The notes below the pieces were generated by a model. That model did no database searches. It had not been told where the DNA came from and worked only from the letters and a program-made list of their open reading frames with translations. Shown here in pieces: positions 6,211 to 13,690 of a DNA stretch of 17,322 nucleotides. The number at the start of each line of letters is the position of its first letter. The stretch's first letter is position 1. The stretch lies in the NCBI GenBank assembly GCA_009777685.1, contig WRLJ01000008.1:1-17322 (forward strand). Reading direction: 5' to 3'. This DNA comes from Oscillospiraceae bacterium. GTDB taxonomy: Bacteria > Bacillota > Clostridia > Oscillospirales > UBA929. A program made the position numbers and the translations under genes.

Positions 6211-8250
6211 TCAAAATTCAACCTTTCCTCCGGGCGCGCGTTTCGCGTCCGCTCTGAGCAGCGCTCCGGTCGGGCAGATATCGGCGCAGCGGCCGCAGGA
6301 GGCGCATTCCTCCCGGTCGCCGGCGGGGCTGACGACCGTGTCAAACCCGCGCCCGACAAAGCCGAGCACTCCGGCCCCGACCGTTTCCTCGCAAAGCCGG
6401 ACGCACAGGCCGCACAGAACGCACTTGTCGGGCGCGCGGCGTATCTCGGGGATGTCGTCCTCGACGGCGCGGCGGTGCATTCTGCCCTTGTATTTTTCCG
6501 GCTGTACCGCGTATTGATTGGCATACCGGATCAGCCGGCATTCAAAATAGTCCAGACAGCCGCATTCCAGACAGCGGGACGCCTCCCGCGCCGCGCTCTC
6601 CCCGCTGAAGCCGCCGTGAACCTCCAGAAAATCCTTCCGGCGTTCCTCCGCACCGCGGCGGGGCCTGTGAACTCTGGCCCGCTTTTCCCGCCCGGCGTAG
6701 TCCTCCGCGCCCGGCTCCGTCTTCACCCAATAGGGCGTCCGGTCCTCCGGAGCTTCGCCGCGCAGATAGCGGCCGGCCGCTTCGGCGGCGCGCCGGGCCT
6801 CTCCGATGGCGGTAATGGCGATATCCGCCCCCTGATTGGCGGCGTCTCCGACCGCGAACACGCCGTCCAGATTCGTGCGGAAGGTATGCTCGTCGGCGAT
6901 GAGGGTACCGCGTTTGGACCGGCGGATATCCTCAAACCCGGCGGTATCCGGCCGCTGGCCGATGGCGACGATGACCGTGTCGACCTCGAGAATTTCCTCC
7001 CGGCCCGGCAGAGGCACGGGGCTTCGGCGGCCTGAGGCGTCTGGCTCTCCCAGCTCCATGACCTGGAGCCGGACGGCTTTTACGGTTCCGTTATCGCCGA
7101 GGATTTCCAGGGGGCTCACCAGATTTTTGAAGACGACCCCTTCTTCTTCGGCTTCGGCGATTTCTATGGCCTCGGCGGGCATTTCATTTTGGGTGCGGCG
7201 GTAGAGATTCCAGACCTCCGCGCCCAGCCGCACGGCGGTTCGGCCGGCGTCCATCGCCGTGTTGCCGCCGCCCACGACGGCCACCTTGCGCCCGCTGAGG
7301 GCAAACCCGGCCGCGTCCCGCAAAAAGTCGATCCCCCCCAAAACGCCGCTCAGGTCTTCGCCGGGACAGCCCAGCGGTATACTGGTCCAGGCCCCGACGG
7401 CGACGACGACGGCGTCATAGGTAGCGCGCAGATGCTCCAGCGTGACCTCGCGCCCGACCTTCACGTTGTTGCGGAAGGTTACGCCCATGCGCTCAATCCT
7501 GTCGATTTCCTCTTGCAAAACCGCCTTGGGCAGACGGTATTCCGGAATCCCATAGCGCAGCATCCCGCCCATGCGCGGCATGGCGTCGTACACGGTGACG
7601 GCGTGCCCCTGCAATCGCAGAAAATAGGCCGCTGTCAGCCCGCCGGGACCGCCGCCGACGACGGCGGCGCTTTGGCCGGTGGGGGGAGCGGTCTCCGGCT
7701 CCGCGGGGGCCTGTCGCAAAGCCAGATCGCCGGCGAATTGCTTCAGCGCCGCCACAGAGACCGGCTCCTCCACCCAGCGGCGGCGGCAGGCGTCCTCGCA
7801 GGGGTGGGGGCAGACCCGCCCGATGGAGGCGGGCAGGGGAACCTTTTCCATAATCAGCCTATAGGCTTCCTCATACTGCCCATTGGCGATCAAGCCCACA
7901 TATCCCTGACAGTCGGTTTGCGCCGGGCAGGCCAGGGTGCAGGGGGGCGCGCAGTCGCCGGTGTGATCGCTCAGCAAAAGCTCCAGCGCCGTTTTGCGGT
8001 TTTGGCGGACGCGCCCGGTGTCCGTATGGATGACCATACCGTCCGCCGCCATGGTGGAGCAGGCGCGCAGCAGCCTCGGGCTGCCCTCGGCCTCCACCGC
8101 GCACAGCCCGCAGGCGCCGTATATCTCCACCCGCTCGTCGTGGCAGAGGGTGGGAATGTCAACGCCGTGGGCGCGGGCGATCTCCAGGATGGTCTGGCCC
8201 TCCGCGCCGGCGACGGCCACGCCGTTTAGGGTGAGTTTGATCTCGTTCAT
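6211..8250 (-). CDS. NAD(P)-binding FAD/Fe-S oxidoreductase, NuoG-ferredoxin/GltD hybrid (Stn/Nfn-like)
   Basis: A 679-residue hybrid subunit. Residues 1-75 are a [2Fe-2S] ferredoxin domain as in NuoG/HydA (C36, C47, C50, C64). Residues 96-160 match the GltD/NfnB N-terminal Fe-S region (C100, C104, C108, C114; C147, C151, C155 with RVCPHPCEDAC). Residues about 194-495 are the FAD and NAD(P) folds (VVGGGPGGLTAAYF, VVGGGNTAMDAGR, LYRR, GVFAVGDAANQG). The C-terminus has a C560-C571 group and two ferredoxin motifs (C610-C620, C649-C659). There is no H-cluster or molybdopterin domain. With its two partners upstream it resembles the Sporomusa-type Nfn (Stn) electron-bifurcating transhydrogenase. 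The ATG is 4 bases after the upstream stop, with GGAGGTG in front. The cofactor (NAD versus NADP) is not settled here. Confidence 0.88.
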   Translation of the reverse strand: MNEIKLTLNGVAVAGAEGQTILEIARAHGVDIPTLCHDERVEIYGACGLCAVEAEGSPRLLRACSTMAADGMVIHTDTGRVRQNRKTALELLLSDHTGDCAPPCTLACPAQTDCQGYVGLIANGQYEEAYRLIMEKVPLPASIGRVCPHPCEDACRRRWVEEPVSVAALKQFAGDLALRQAPAEPETAPPTGQSAAVVGGGPGGLTAAYFLRLQGHAVTVYDAMPRMGGMLRYGIPEYRLPKAVLQEEIDRIERMGVTFRNNVKVGREVTLEHLRATYDAVVVAVGAWTSIPLGCPGEDLSGVLGGIDFLRDAAGFALSGRKVAVVGGGNTAMDAGRTAVRLGAEVWNLYRRTQNEMPAEAIEIAEAEEEGVVFKNLVSPLEILGDNGTVKAVRLQVMELGEPDASGRRSPVPLPGREEILEVDTVIVAIGQRPDTAGFEDIRRSKRGTLIADEHTFRTNLDGVFAVGDAANQGADIAITAIGEARRAAEAAGRYLRGEAPEDRTPYWVKTEPGAEDYAGREKRARVHRPRRGAEERRKDFLEVHGGFSGESAAREASRCLECGCLDYFECRLIRYANQYAVQPEKYKGRMHRRAVEDDIPEIRRAPDKCVLCGLCVRLCEETVGAGVLGFVGRGFDTVVSPAGDREECASCGRCADICPTGALLRADAKRAPGGKVEF

Positions 8251-8254
8251 CCCC

Positions 8255-10003
8255 CTAGTTCACCTCCACGGCGTCAAAGCGGCACACGTCCGCGCATTTC
8301 CCGCACTTGACGCACTTGCTCATGTCGATCTCGTGCGGCTTCCGCACCTGGCCGGTAATCGCCCGGCCCGGGCACTGCCGCGCGCACAGGGTACAGCCGG
8401 TGCATTTCTCCCCGTCAATCGCGTATGTCAGCAACGGCTTGCACTGGCGCGCCGTACACCGCTTATGGCGGATATGGTCCTCATATTCATGCCGGAAGTA
8501 GCGCAGTGTGGTCAGCACGGGATTGGGGGCCGTCATGCCCAGCTGGCACAGGGAGCCGTCCCGGATCTGGCCGGCCAGCTCCTCCAGCAGTTCAATGTCC
8601 CCTTCGCGGCCCTCTCCGGCGCAGACGCGCTCCAAAATCTCCAGCATCCGGCGGGTTCCGATGCGGCAGTGGGGGCACTTCCCGCAGCTCTCCTTGCAGG
8701 TGAAGTCCAGAAAGAAGCGGGCCATGTCCACCATACAGGTGCTTTCGTCCATGACCACCATACCGCCCGACCCCATGATCGCGCCGGTGGCGGCCAGGCT
8801 CCGGTAGTCGATCTGCGTATCCGCCAGGGCCTCCGGGATACAGCCGCCGGACGGGCCGCCCATCTGGACGGCCTTGAAGGCCTTGCCGTCCTTGATGCCG
8901 CCGCCCTCGCCGGACACGATCTCGCGGATGGTTTTGCCCATCGGCACCTCGATCAGGCCGCCCTTGGCAATTTTGCCCGTCAGCGCGAAGACCTTGGTGC
9001 CCTTGGAATGCTCCGTCCCCATCGCGGCAAAGGCCGCGCCGCCGTTCCGCAGAATCCAGGGCACGTTGGCGTAGGTTTCCACATTATTGATGTTGCTGGG
9101 CTTTCCCCGATACCCCTTTTGGGCGGGGAAGGGGGGCTTCAGCCGCGGCATCCCCCGTTCGCCCTCCAGAGAGGCGATCAGGGCCGTCTCCTCGCCGCAC
9201 ACAAACGCGCCCGCGCCCGCCTTGATGCGGATGTCAAAGCCAAAGCCGCTCCCGAACAGGGAATCGCCCAGCAGGCCCCTTTCCCGCGCTTGCTTCAGGG
9301 CGTGCTCCAGGCGGACGATCGCCAGCGGGTATTCCGCGCGCACATAGACGATGCCCTCGCCGGAGCCGACGGCATAGGCGGCGATCATCATGCCCTCGAT
9401 GACCGCGTGGGGGTCTCCCTCAATCACGGCGCGGTCCATAAACGCGCCGGGGTCTCCCTCGTCGGCGTTGCAGATGATGTACTTCGGGCCGCCCGGCGAC
9501 CTGCGCGCCGCGTCCCACTTAAACCAGGTGGGAAAGCCCGCGCCGCCGCGCCCGCTGAGCCCGGAGGTTTTGATTTCTTCAATCACCGCCTCCGGCGTAA
9601 GCGAGCGGACGCAGGTCTCAATGGCCGCGTAGCCCTCGCGGGCGATATACTCGTCAATACATTCGGGATCAATCACGCCGCAGTTTCGCAGGGCGATGCG
9701 CCGCTGGGAGTGCAAGAGGCGCACATCCTCCGGGCGGATGGCGTACCGCGCCGCGTCGTTTTCCTCGCCGCGGAGGCGTTTCAGGATTTCGTCGGCGGCC
9801 CCGGCGTCCACCTTGACAAACGTGAGGGTTTCCGCCCCGTCCTCGATATTGACGACCGGCTCCAGATAGCACATGCCGATACAGCCCGTCACCGCGACCG
9901 CGCAGTCTATTCCGGACTCCCGCAGGCCCGCCCGGAGCCGCTCCCATATTTCAGAAGCGCCGGCGGCGATGCCGCAGCTTCCCTTTCCCACCGTCACCCT
10001 CAT
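8255..10003 (-). CDS. NuoF/HydB-like NADH-binding FMN/Fe-S subunit
   Basis: A 582-residue protein with the domain order of HydB/HndC. An N-terminal thioredoxin-like [2Fe-2S] domain has C10, C41 and C45 (TGCIGMCYLEP). The NADH/FMN fold follows, with GLSGRGGAGFPTWFKW (about 148-163) and GAGAFVCGEETALIASLEG (about 263-281). An SLBB part leads to the [4Fe-4S] motif ESCGKCPHC (C440, C443, C446, with C486 as fourth ligand). Two ferredoxin motifs close the protein (C534-C544; C564-C574). HydB-type subunits carry the FMN where bifurcation is thought to occur. The ATG overlaps the previous stop as ATGA. The partners suggest a transhydrogenase rather than a hydrogenase; this is inference, since a distant catalytic subunit is possible. 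Confidence 0.94.
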   Translation of the reverse strand: MRVTVGKGSCGIAAGASEIWERLRAGLRESGIDCAVAVTGCIGMCYLEPVVNIEDGAETLTFVKVDAGAADEILKRLRGEENDAARYAIRPEDVRLLHSQRRIALRNCGVIDPECIDEYIAREGYAAIETCVRSLTPEAVIEEIKTSGLSGRGGAGFPTWFKWDAARRSPGGPKYIICNADEGDPGAFMDRAVIEGDPHAVIEGMMIAAYAVGSGEGIVYVRAEYPLAIVRLEHALKQARERGLLGDSLFGSGFGFDIRIKAGAGAFVCGEETALIASLEGERGMPRLKPPFPAQKGYRGKPSNINNVETYANVPWILRNGGAAFAAMGTEHSKGTKVFALTGKIAKGGLIEVPMGKTIREIVSGEGGGIKDGKAFKAVQMGGPSGGCIPEALADTQIDYRSLAATGAIMGSGGMVVMDESTCMVDMARFFLDFTCKESCGKCPHCRIGTRRMLEILERVCAGEGREGDIELLEELAGQIRDGSLCQLGMTAPNPVLTTLRYFRHEYEDHIRHKRCTARQCKPLLTYAIDGEKCTGCTLCARQCPGRAITGQVRKPHEIDMSKCVKCGKCADVCRFDAVEVN

Positions 10004-10521
10004 CCGGACGTTTCCTCCCGCTCTATGTCTTTGAGAATCGCGGCGGCCTTGTCTTTGGTCAGCCCGCCGTAGGTCTTATCACCGATCATCATCACCGGCG
10101 AGAGGCTGCAGCAGCCCAGGCACGCCACGTTCGTATAGGTAAACAGCCCGTTTCCGGTGATTTCCCCTTCCTCCGCGCCCAGGGCGTCCCGGACCGCGCC
10201 CTCGATCTCCGCCGAGCCGTTCACATGACACGCGGTTCCCTGGCAGAGCAGGACCAAATGCTTGCCCGCCGGTTTCAGGCGGAACTGGGTATAGAAGGTG
10301 ACGACGCCCATGACCTTGGCCGGCTTTACGCCGACGCGGCGGGCTATGTAGGTCAGCAGCTCCTCGGGGAGATAGCCGTATATGTCCTGAGCCTTTTGAA
10401 GAATGGCGATCAGGCCGCCCTTCGCCTCAGAATCCTTATATTCCGCCAGATAAGGCTCCAGCAAGGCCGTGTCAAGCGCCGGTCCGGACAGCTCCCGCCG
10501 TTCCGCGCAGCCGCATCCCAT
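10000..10521 (-). CDS. NuoE/HydC-like [2Fe-2S] thioredoxin-like subunit
   Basis: About 173 residues, the usual size for NuoE/HydC. A helical N-terminal part contains IAILQKAQDIYGYLPEE, and VMGVVTFYTQFRL leads to the thioredoxin-like fold. The [2Fe-2S] ligands are the two cysteines in CQGTACHV and two in the CLGCCSLSPV motif. The open frame extends to 10677, but the true start is probably the ATG at 10521: GGGGAGG ends 9 bases before it. The ATG at 10527 is only 3 bases from that site. A strong promoter at 10574-10602 also rules out the longer start. The stop overlaps the next gene by ATGA. First gene of the three-subunit operon. Confidence 0.93.
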   Translation of the reverse strand: MGCGCAERRELSGPALDTALLEPYLAEYKDSEAKGGLIAILQKAQDIYGYLPEELLTYIARRVGVKPAKVMGVVTFYTQFRLKPAGKHLVLLCQGTACHVNGSAEIEGAVRDALGAEEGEITGNGLFTYTNVACLGCCSLSPVMMIGDKTYGGLTKDKAAAILKDIEREETSG

Positions 10522-10573
10522 AATCATACGCCTCCCCGTTTTTATCCAGATCATTTCGGCATGGATCTGTTTA

Positions 10574-10602
10574 TTTATATGCCATGCGGGCGTGAAAGTC
10601 AA
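10574..10602 (-). promoter_or_regulatory. Promoter of the NuoE/NuoF/GltD-like operon
   Basis: Minus strand TTGACT (10597-10602), 17-base spacer, TATAAA (10574-10579): a near-consensus sigma70/sigmaA promoter upstream of the NuoE-like start at 10521. CCATGC (10582-10587) and GCATGG (10559-10564) form a short inverted repeat around the -10 box and could be an operator, although six-base arms may arise by chance. Confidence 0.8.
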
Positions 10603-10618
10603 TGAGAAAATATTCCCG

Positions 10619-10669
10619 CGCAAGGACCGGTCGCCATGCCGCGGGCCGGCGCGGCGGCCGGTCCTTGCG
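10619..10669 (-). terminator. Long GC-rich hairpin after the 5'-nucleotidase gene
   Basis: Perfect 12-base arms, CGCAAGGACCGG (10619-10630) and CCGGTCCTTGCG (10658-10669), enclose a GC-rich 27-base centre that can form a nested stem (GCCGCG with CGCGGC). It starts 5 bases after the 5'-nucleotidase stop. On the minus strand the stem is followed by CGGGAATATTTTC, a poor T-tract, so termination may be partial. It sits just before the next operon's -35 box and probably insulates the two units. Confidence 0.55.
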
Positions 10670-10673
10670 GGTT

Positions 10674-12311
10674 TCACTTCCGGGCGGCGCGGGAAAGGAG
10701 CAGGCCGATGGCCGCGGCCCCAAGCGATATCAACGCCATATACATCCCCCGGCCGAAGCCGCCGCCGGTTTTCGGGTTTTCAATCCCGCTGCCGTCCGTT
10801 CCCGAAGGCTCCTCTGGGGTACCGGACGCTTTCACCCTGCCCTCCGCTTCCGCGGCGATAACCGGCCCGGACTCCAGATACGCGGCAAACGCCTCCGCGT
10901 CGCCGCCGTAATACACCAGACCCGCGCCTTTGTCAAACATACTGTATCCGTCGCCGCCCGCCGCCAAAAACTCGATGGTCGCCACGGTATAGATTTTCTC
11001 CCGGTCCAACGCGCTTCCGTCCGCCAGCGCGGCCCTTGTCACCCGGTTCAACGGCTCGGCGTCCGGGTCAAATTCCACGGACAGCCCCGAAACCTGTATA
11101 TACTGCCCCGCCGGCTCGGGATACAGGCTGACGCCGTGCTCCAGCGCCTCCAGTATGTCCGCGCCGCTCAGCCGGACCGTGACAAGCAGATTGGAAAACG
11201 GCAGGGTAGTCAGGACATGCCCCATCGTGATCTCCCCTGCCGGTATGCCCGCGCGGATATTGCCGCCGGTCAGCACCGCGATGTCCGCGCCGGTGGCATG
11301 GCGCATGGAATCGGTAATCAGGTTGGCGAGATTGGTCTCGCCCGCCCGCACCTCGGCGCGTTCGCCGTGCAAGGGGACGGGCGTATATCCCGCCGCCTGA
11401 CCGGCGATGTCCTCCACGGACTTGTCCAGTTCGGCGATGAGGGCCAGGATGCCTTCGTCCGCGCGCCGGTCTCCGCCCGTCTCGATCAGACGCGCCGTTT
11501 TGGAGATCACGCCGCCGTCAATGACCAGCTCCACAACGCCGATGTGCCGCCCGTACTCGCCCGCCTGCGCGATCAGCGTGTCATGGATCATTGTGCCGTT
11601 CTCCAGCAGGCTGTGGCTGTGACCGTCGATCACCACATCCACGCCGGGAATCGCCAGCGCGCCGCTTCTGTGTTCCGGCCGGGAGCTTTGGGCGTCGCCC
11701 AGATGCGCCAGCGCGATGACGACGTCGCAGTCCTCGGCCCGCAAGACCTCCACCATCGCGGCGGCGGTCCGCGCGGGGTCCTCAAAGGTCAGGCCCGCCA
11801 CCACACGCGGGTCGGAGGCCGACACCGTTTCAGGCGTGACAATGCCGAACACGCCGGCTCTGAGTCCGTCCAGGTCAAACACCGCATACGCCTGGAACAC
11901 AGGCTTTCCGTCCTGTTTCACATTGGCGGCCAGCAGCGGGAAGTCCATCCGTCCGGCCAGCTCCCGCAGCCGGTCCACGCCGTAGGTATACTCGTGATTG
12001 CCAGTGACCATCGCGCTGTACCCGACCGCGTTCATCAGGTCCACCATAGACGCGCCCCGTGTCAGGTTGGCCGCGATCTGCCCGTCCAGAGCGTCGCCCG
12101 CGTCCAGAATCAGGACGCGGCCCGGGGTTTCTTGGGCGAGCTGGGCGATGAACGGGTCCGCGTCCATGCGTCCGTGCCGGTCGTTGACGTGGATCACCGT
12201 GAGCGTAACCGGCTCGCCGGGCGCGGCGGACACGCCGGCCGGCAGCAGGGACGCGGACAGCAAGACGGCCAGCAGGCAAAGCGCCGCGCCTTGAATCCAG
12301 CTTTTTTTCAT
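10674..12311 (-). CDS. Secreted, sortase-anchored 5'-nucleotidase/metallophosphoesterase
   Basis: A 545-residue UshA-type enzyme that would remove phosphate from nucleotides outside the cell. A signal peptide occupies about residues 1-30 (MKKSW, hydrophobic core, VSAAPGE). The metallophosphoesterase domain has its metal motifs: NDRHG (D44, H46), DAGD (D70, D73), GNHE (N105, H106), H203 and GHSHS (H231, H233). The C-terminal 5'-nucleotidase domain contains ETNLANLITDSMRH, GGNIRAG and AAGGDGYSMF. The end carries NPKTGG (512-517), a hydrophobic stretch and a basic tail (SRAARK), a typical sortase sorting signal. No sortase gene is in the window. The ATG at 12311 follows GGAGGAGG with 8-base spacing. 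It appears to be a single-gene unit. Exact substrate is unknown. Confidence 0.93.
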   Translation of the reverse strand: MKKSWIQGAALCLLAVLLSASLLPAGVSAAPGEPVTLTVIHVNDRHGRMDADPFIAQLAQETPGRVLILDAGDALDGQIAANLTRGASMVDLMNAVGYSAMVTGNHEYTYGVDRLRELAGRMDFPLLAANVKQDGKPVFQAYAVFDLDGLRAGVFGIVTPETVSASDPRVVAGLTFEDPARTAAAMVEVLRAEDCDVVIALAHLGDAQSSRPEHRSGALAIPGVDVVIDGHSHSLLENGTMIHDTLIAQAGEYGRHIGVVELVIDGGVISKTARLIETGGDRRADEGILALIAELDKSVEDIAGQAAGYTPVPLHGERAEVRAGETNLANLITDSMRHATGADIAVLTGGNIRAGIPAGEITMGHVLTTLPFSNLLVTVRLSGADILEALEHGVSLYPEPAGQYIQVSGLSVEFDPDAEPLNRVTRAALADGSALDREKIYTVATIEFLAAGGDGYSMFDKGAGLVYYGGDAEAFAAYLESGPVIAAEAEGRVKASGTPEEPSGTDGSGIENPKTGGGFGRGMYMALISLGAAAIGLLLSRAARK

Positions 12312-12438
12312 CGCGAAGACCTCCTCCGTTTACCGCCTCGGGATACCGGTCCGCTCTAAGGAATGCTCCCGTAAAGCCCTCCGCCCGCATTCCTGCCTAT
12401 TGTAGCATACCGGCGCGCCCGCTTCAACCGCGTCCGGC

Positions 12439-12477
12439 AAAAAAACACCAAGCCCGCGCGGTCACCGCGCGGGCTTG
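12439..12477 (-). terminator. Rho-independent terminator of the acetyltransferase gene
   Basis: A perfect 13-base stem, CAAGCCCGCGCGG (12449-12461) with CCGCGCGGGCTTG (12465-12477), has a 3-base loop. On the minus strand it is followed by GTG and then seven T residues (12445-12439). It lies 30 bases after the acetyltransferase stop. This is the clearest intrinsic terminator in the window. Confidence 0.92.
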
Positions 12478-12506
12478 ACGGATGGGCCGGTTTGAACCAG
12501 AAACGG

Positions 12507-13064
12507 TTACAAGCGTTTCGCCAGAAAAATATCCGGCTTGCCGGTACCGTTGGCGTCGGGCATAACGCCGATAATTTTGAAGCCGAGCTTCATATAGAAC
12601 GACGCTTGATGCGTTCCCGCTTCAAACTCGCGCAAACGGCGCGGCAGGTCGTCGTACAAGTCGGCGTTCGCAAGCGATGTTTCGCCGCCCGGTCTTTCAT
12701 CGTCGGCGCCCAGGTAAAGGGTCAGACCGCCGCGTTTTCCCGCTTCTTTTTCAAGCGCCCGAACCAGCATTGTTCCTATGCCCTTGCGCTGTTGGTCGCG
12801 CCGCACTACGAGCGGGTGAAGCTCATACACCCGGCCGCTGTATGACGGCAGCATCCCTATCCAGCCGAGGACTTCTTCCTCTTCGACGGCGGCAAGGAAA
12901 AGCGCCTCGCCGTCACCGTCGCGCTCAAGGTTATCCACGCGGTCAGTTACCTCTTCAAACGCATCGGCAAGCGTCGCCCAGCCGAGCGGCAGCTCATCGG
13001 TCAGCATTTGCGCCGCCTGTGTTCGCTGTGTTGGGTTCAGGGTTTGCATATTGACGATTTTCAT
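12507..13064 (-). CDS. GNAT acetyltransferase, aminoglycoside 6'-N-acetyltransferase-like
   Basis: A 185-residue GNAT-fold enzyme that transfers an acetyl group from acetyl-CoA. The acetyl-CoA loop is RRDQQRKGIGTMLV (about 88-101), preceded by GWIGMLPSY and YELHPLVV. The later parts GGLTLYLGADDE, TSLANADLYDD, FYMKLGFKIIGVMPDANG and GKPDIFLAKR closely follow chromosomal AAC(6')-type proteins known to me from Firmicutes. Whether it acetylates aminoglycosides in this organism is not shown by sequence. The start is the ATG at 13064, with GGAGG 7 bases upstream; an in-frame ATG at 13115 would add 17 residues but has a weaker site. The selected ribosome binding site lies inside a leader inverted repeat. 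It has its own terminator. Confidence 0.9.
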   Translation of the reverse strand: MKIVNMQTLNPTQRTQAAQMLTDELPLGWATLADAFEEVTDRVDNLERDGDGEALFLAAVEEEEVLGWIGMLPSYSGRVYELHPLVVRRDQQRKGIGTMLVRALEKEAGKRGGLTLYLGADDERPGGETSLANADLYDDLPRRLREFEAGTHQASFYMKLGFKIIGVMPDANGTGKPDIFLAKRL

Positions 13065-13071
13065 TTCGATT

Positions 13072-13124
13072 CCTCCATAAATTTCGGGATTGAATCCATA
13101 CTCGCGCAGAAACATTTATGGAGG
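13072..13124 (-). promoter_or_regulatory. Leader inverted repeat covering the acetyltransferase ribosome binding site
   Basis: On the plus strand CCTCCATAAAT (13072-13082) and ATTTATGGAGG (13114-13124) are perfect 11-base complements 31 bases apart. In the minus-strand mRNA, the first arm CCTCCATAAAT pairs with the second arm ATTTATGGAGG, whose GGAGG is the ribosome binding site for the ATG at 13064. Folding would hide that site. The alternative in-frame ATG at 13115 overlaps the first arm. Confidence 0.6.
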
Positions 13125-13195
13125 TCCTCGTGCTTTCGCTTAACAGGGATAACGGATGTAATACATCAGCCGGCTCTCTCCTCCCGTTTTTAGAC

Positions 13196-13224
13196 AGTAT
13201 GACATACCCGCCGCGTTTTTACAA
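13196..13224 (-). promoter_or_regulatory. Possible promoter of the acetyltransferase gene
   Basis: Minus strand TTGTAA (13219-13224), 17 bases, CATACT (13196-13201). The -10 box is a weak match (4 of 6). Position fits a leader of about 120 bases that would include the inverted repeat. The rest of the gene-free stretch 13065-13407 holds only this leader and the hairpin cluster at 13288-13366. Confidence 0.35.
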
Positions 13225-13287
13225 GAGCTTTCCGCTTTTGGGGCGCGGGCCGGCCGGTACAATGTAAAATCTAAAACATGACATCTA

Positions 13288-13366
13288 TGTAGGGACGCCA
13301 TACATGGCGTCCGCGGGCGGCCGGGACGGCCGCCCCTGCAATCGGCGTAACCCTTTAGAGGTTACG
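13288..13366. repeat. Cluster of three small palindromes, REP/MITE-like
   Basis: Three hairpins follow each other: GGACGCCAT (13293-13301) with ATGGCGTCC (13304-13312); GGGCGGCC (13315-13322) with GGCCGCCC (13328-13335); and CGTAACC (13346-13352) with GGTTACG (13360-13366). The first two are enclosed by imperfect complementary ends, TGTAGGG and CCCCTGCA. The layout (GTAGGG followed by a palindrome with a variable core) recalls the 192-300 region read on the minus strand. No open reading frame of substance lies here. Confidence 0.6.
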
Positions 13367-13407
13367 GCGTACCAGGGCCGTGATCCGGTTGGTCCGCCGT
13401 CATGGGC

Positions 13408-13638
13408 CTATCTCCCCTGCCGCGTAAACTGCTCCCGCATCAGCAGCACCCATCCCAGATTCTTCGCGCCCAGGTTGCGCGTTTTTTTCAGGTCGTCTAT
13501 CGAGATGGCGCACAGCTCGCCCATCGTTTCGATCCCCCTGCGGCGCAGGGCGTTGATGGCGCGGCTGACGGCGAAGGCCTTAAACGGCGGAGGGGCGTTT
13601 TGGGTGAAATACGCCCCGATTCCGATATCCTGAGCTAT
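13408..13638 (-). CDS. Small RNA polymerase alpha-CTD-like protein, no standard start codon
   Basis: An open frame of about 76 codons ends at a TAG (13408-13410). Its C-terminal two thirds read AFAVSRAINALRRRGIETMG, then ELCAISIDDLKKTRNLG and AKNLGWVLLMREQF. This matches the helix-hairpin-helix pattern of the RNA polymerase alpha C-terminal domain (the family pattern is roughly S-V-R-x-x-N-x-L-K-R-x-G-I, then R-N-L-G-x-K-S-L). No ATG, GTG or TTG lies between the upstream in-frame TAA (13654-13656) and the domain. The sequence after the GGGGGAGGGG site gives GTA then ATA (13636-13638), so it uses an unusual start, has lost its start, or contains an error. It lies 52 bases after the CmpB-like gene on the same strand. 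Role unknown; orphan alpha-CTD-like proteins may touch promoter DNA. Confidence 0.6.
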   Translation of the reverse strand: MAQDIGIGAYFTQNAPPPFKAFAVSRAINALRRRGIETMGELCAISIDDLKKTRNLGAKNLGWVLLMREQFTRQGR

Positions 13639-13690
13639 GGTTACCCCTCCCCCTTAGCGGAACCCGCCCTTGGAGCGGCTCCGCGGTACA

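Noticed and set aside
7994..10072. 692-codon open frame on the plus strand
   Set aside because: It is the antisense shadow of the NuoF-like gene and part of its neighbours; no domain or ribosome binding site supports it.
6211..10521. [FeFe]-hydrogenase (HydABC) operon
   Set aside because: The third subunit has no H-cluster motifs (TSCCPxW, MPCxxKxxE, or FMACPGGC types) and instead has a GltD-like FAD/NAD(P) core.
10602..12359. 585-codon open frame on the plus strand
   Set aside because: It covers the 5'-nucleotidase gene in antisense, whose domains and signal peptide are clear; this frame has none.
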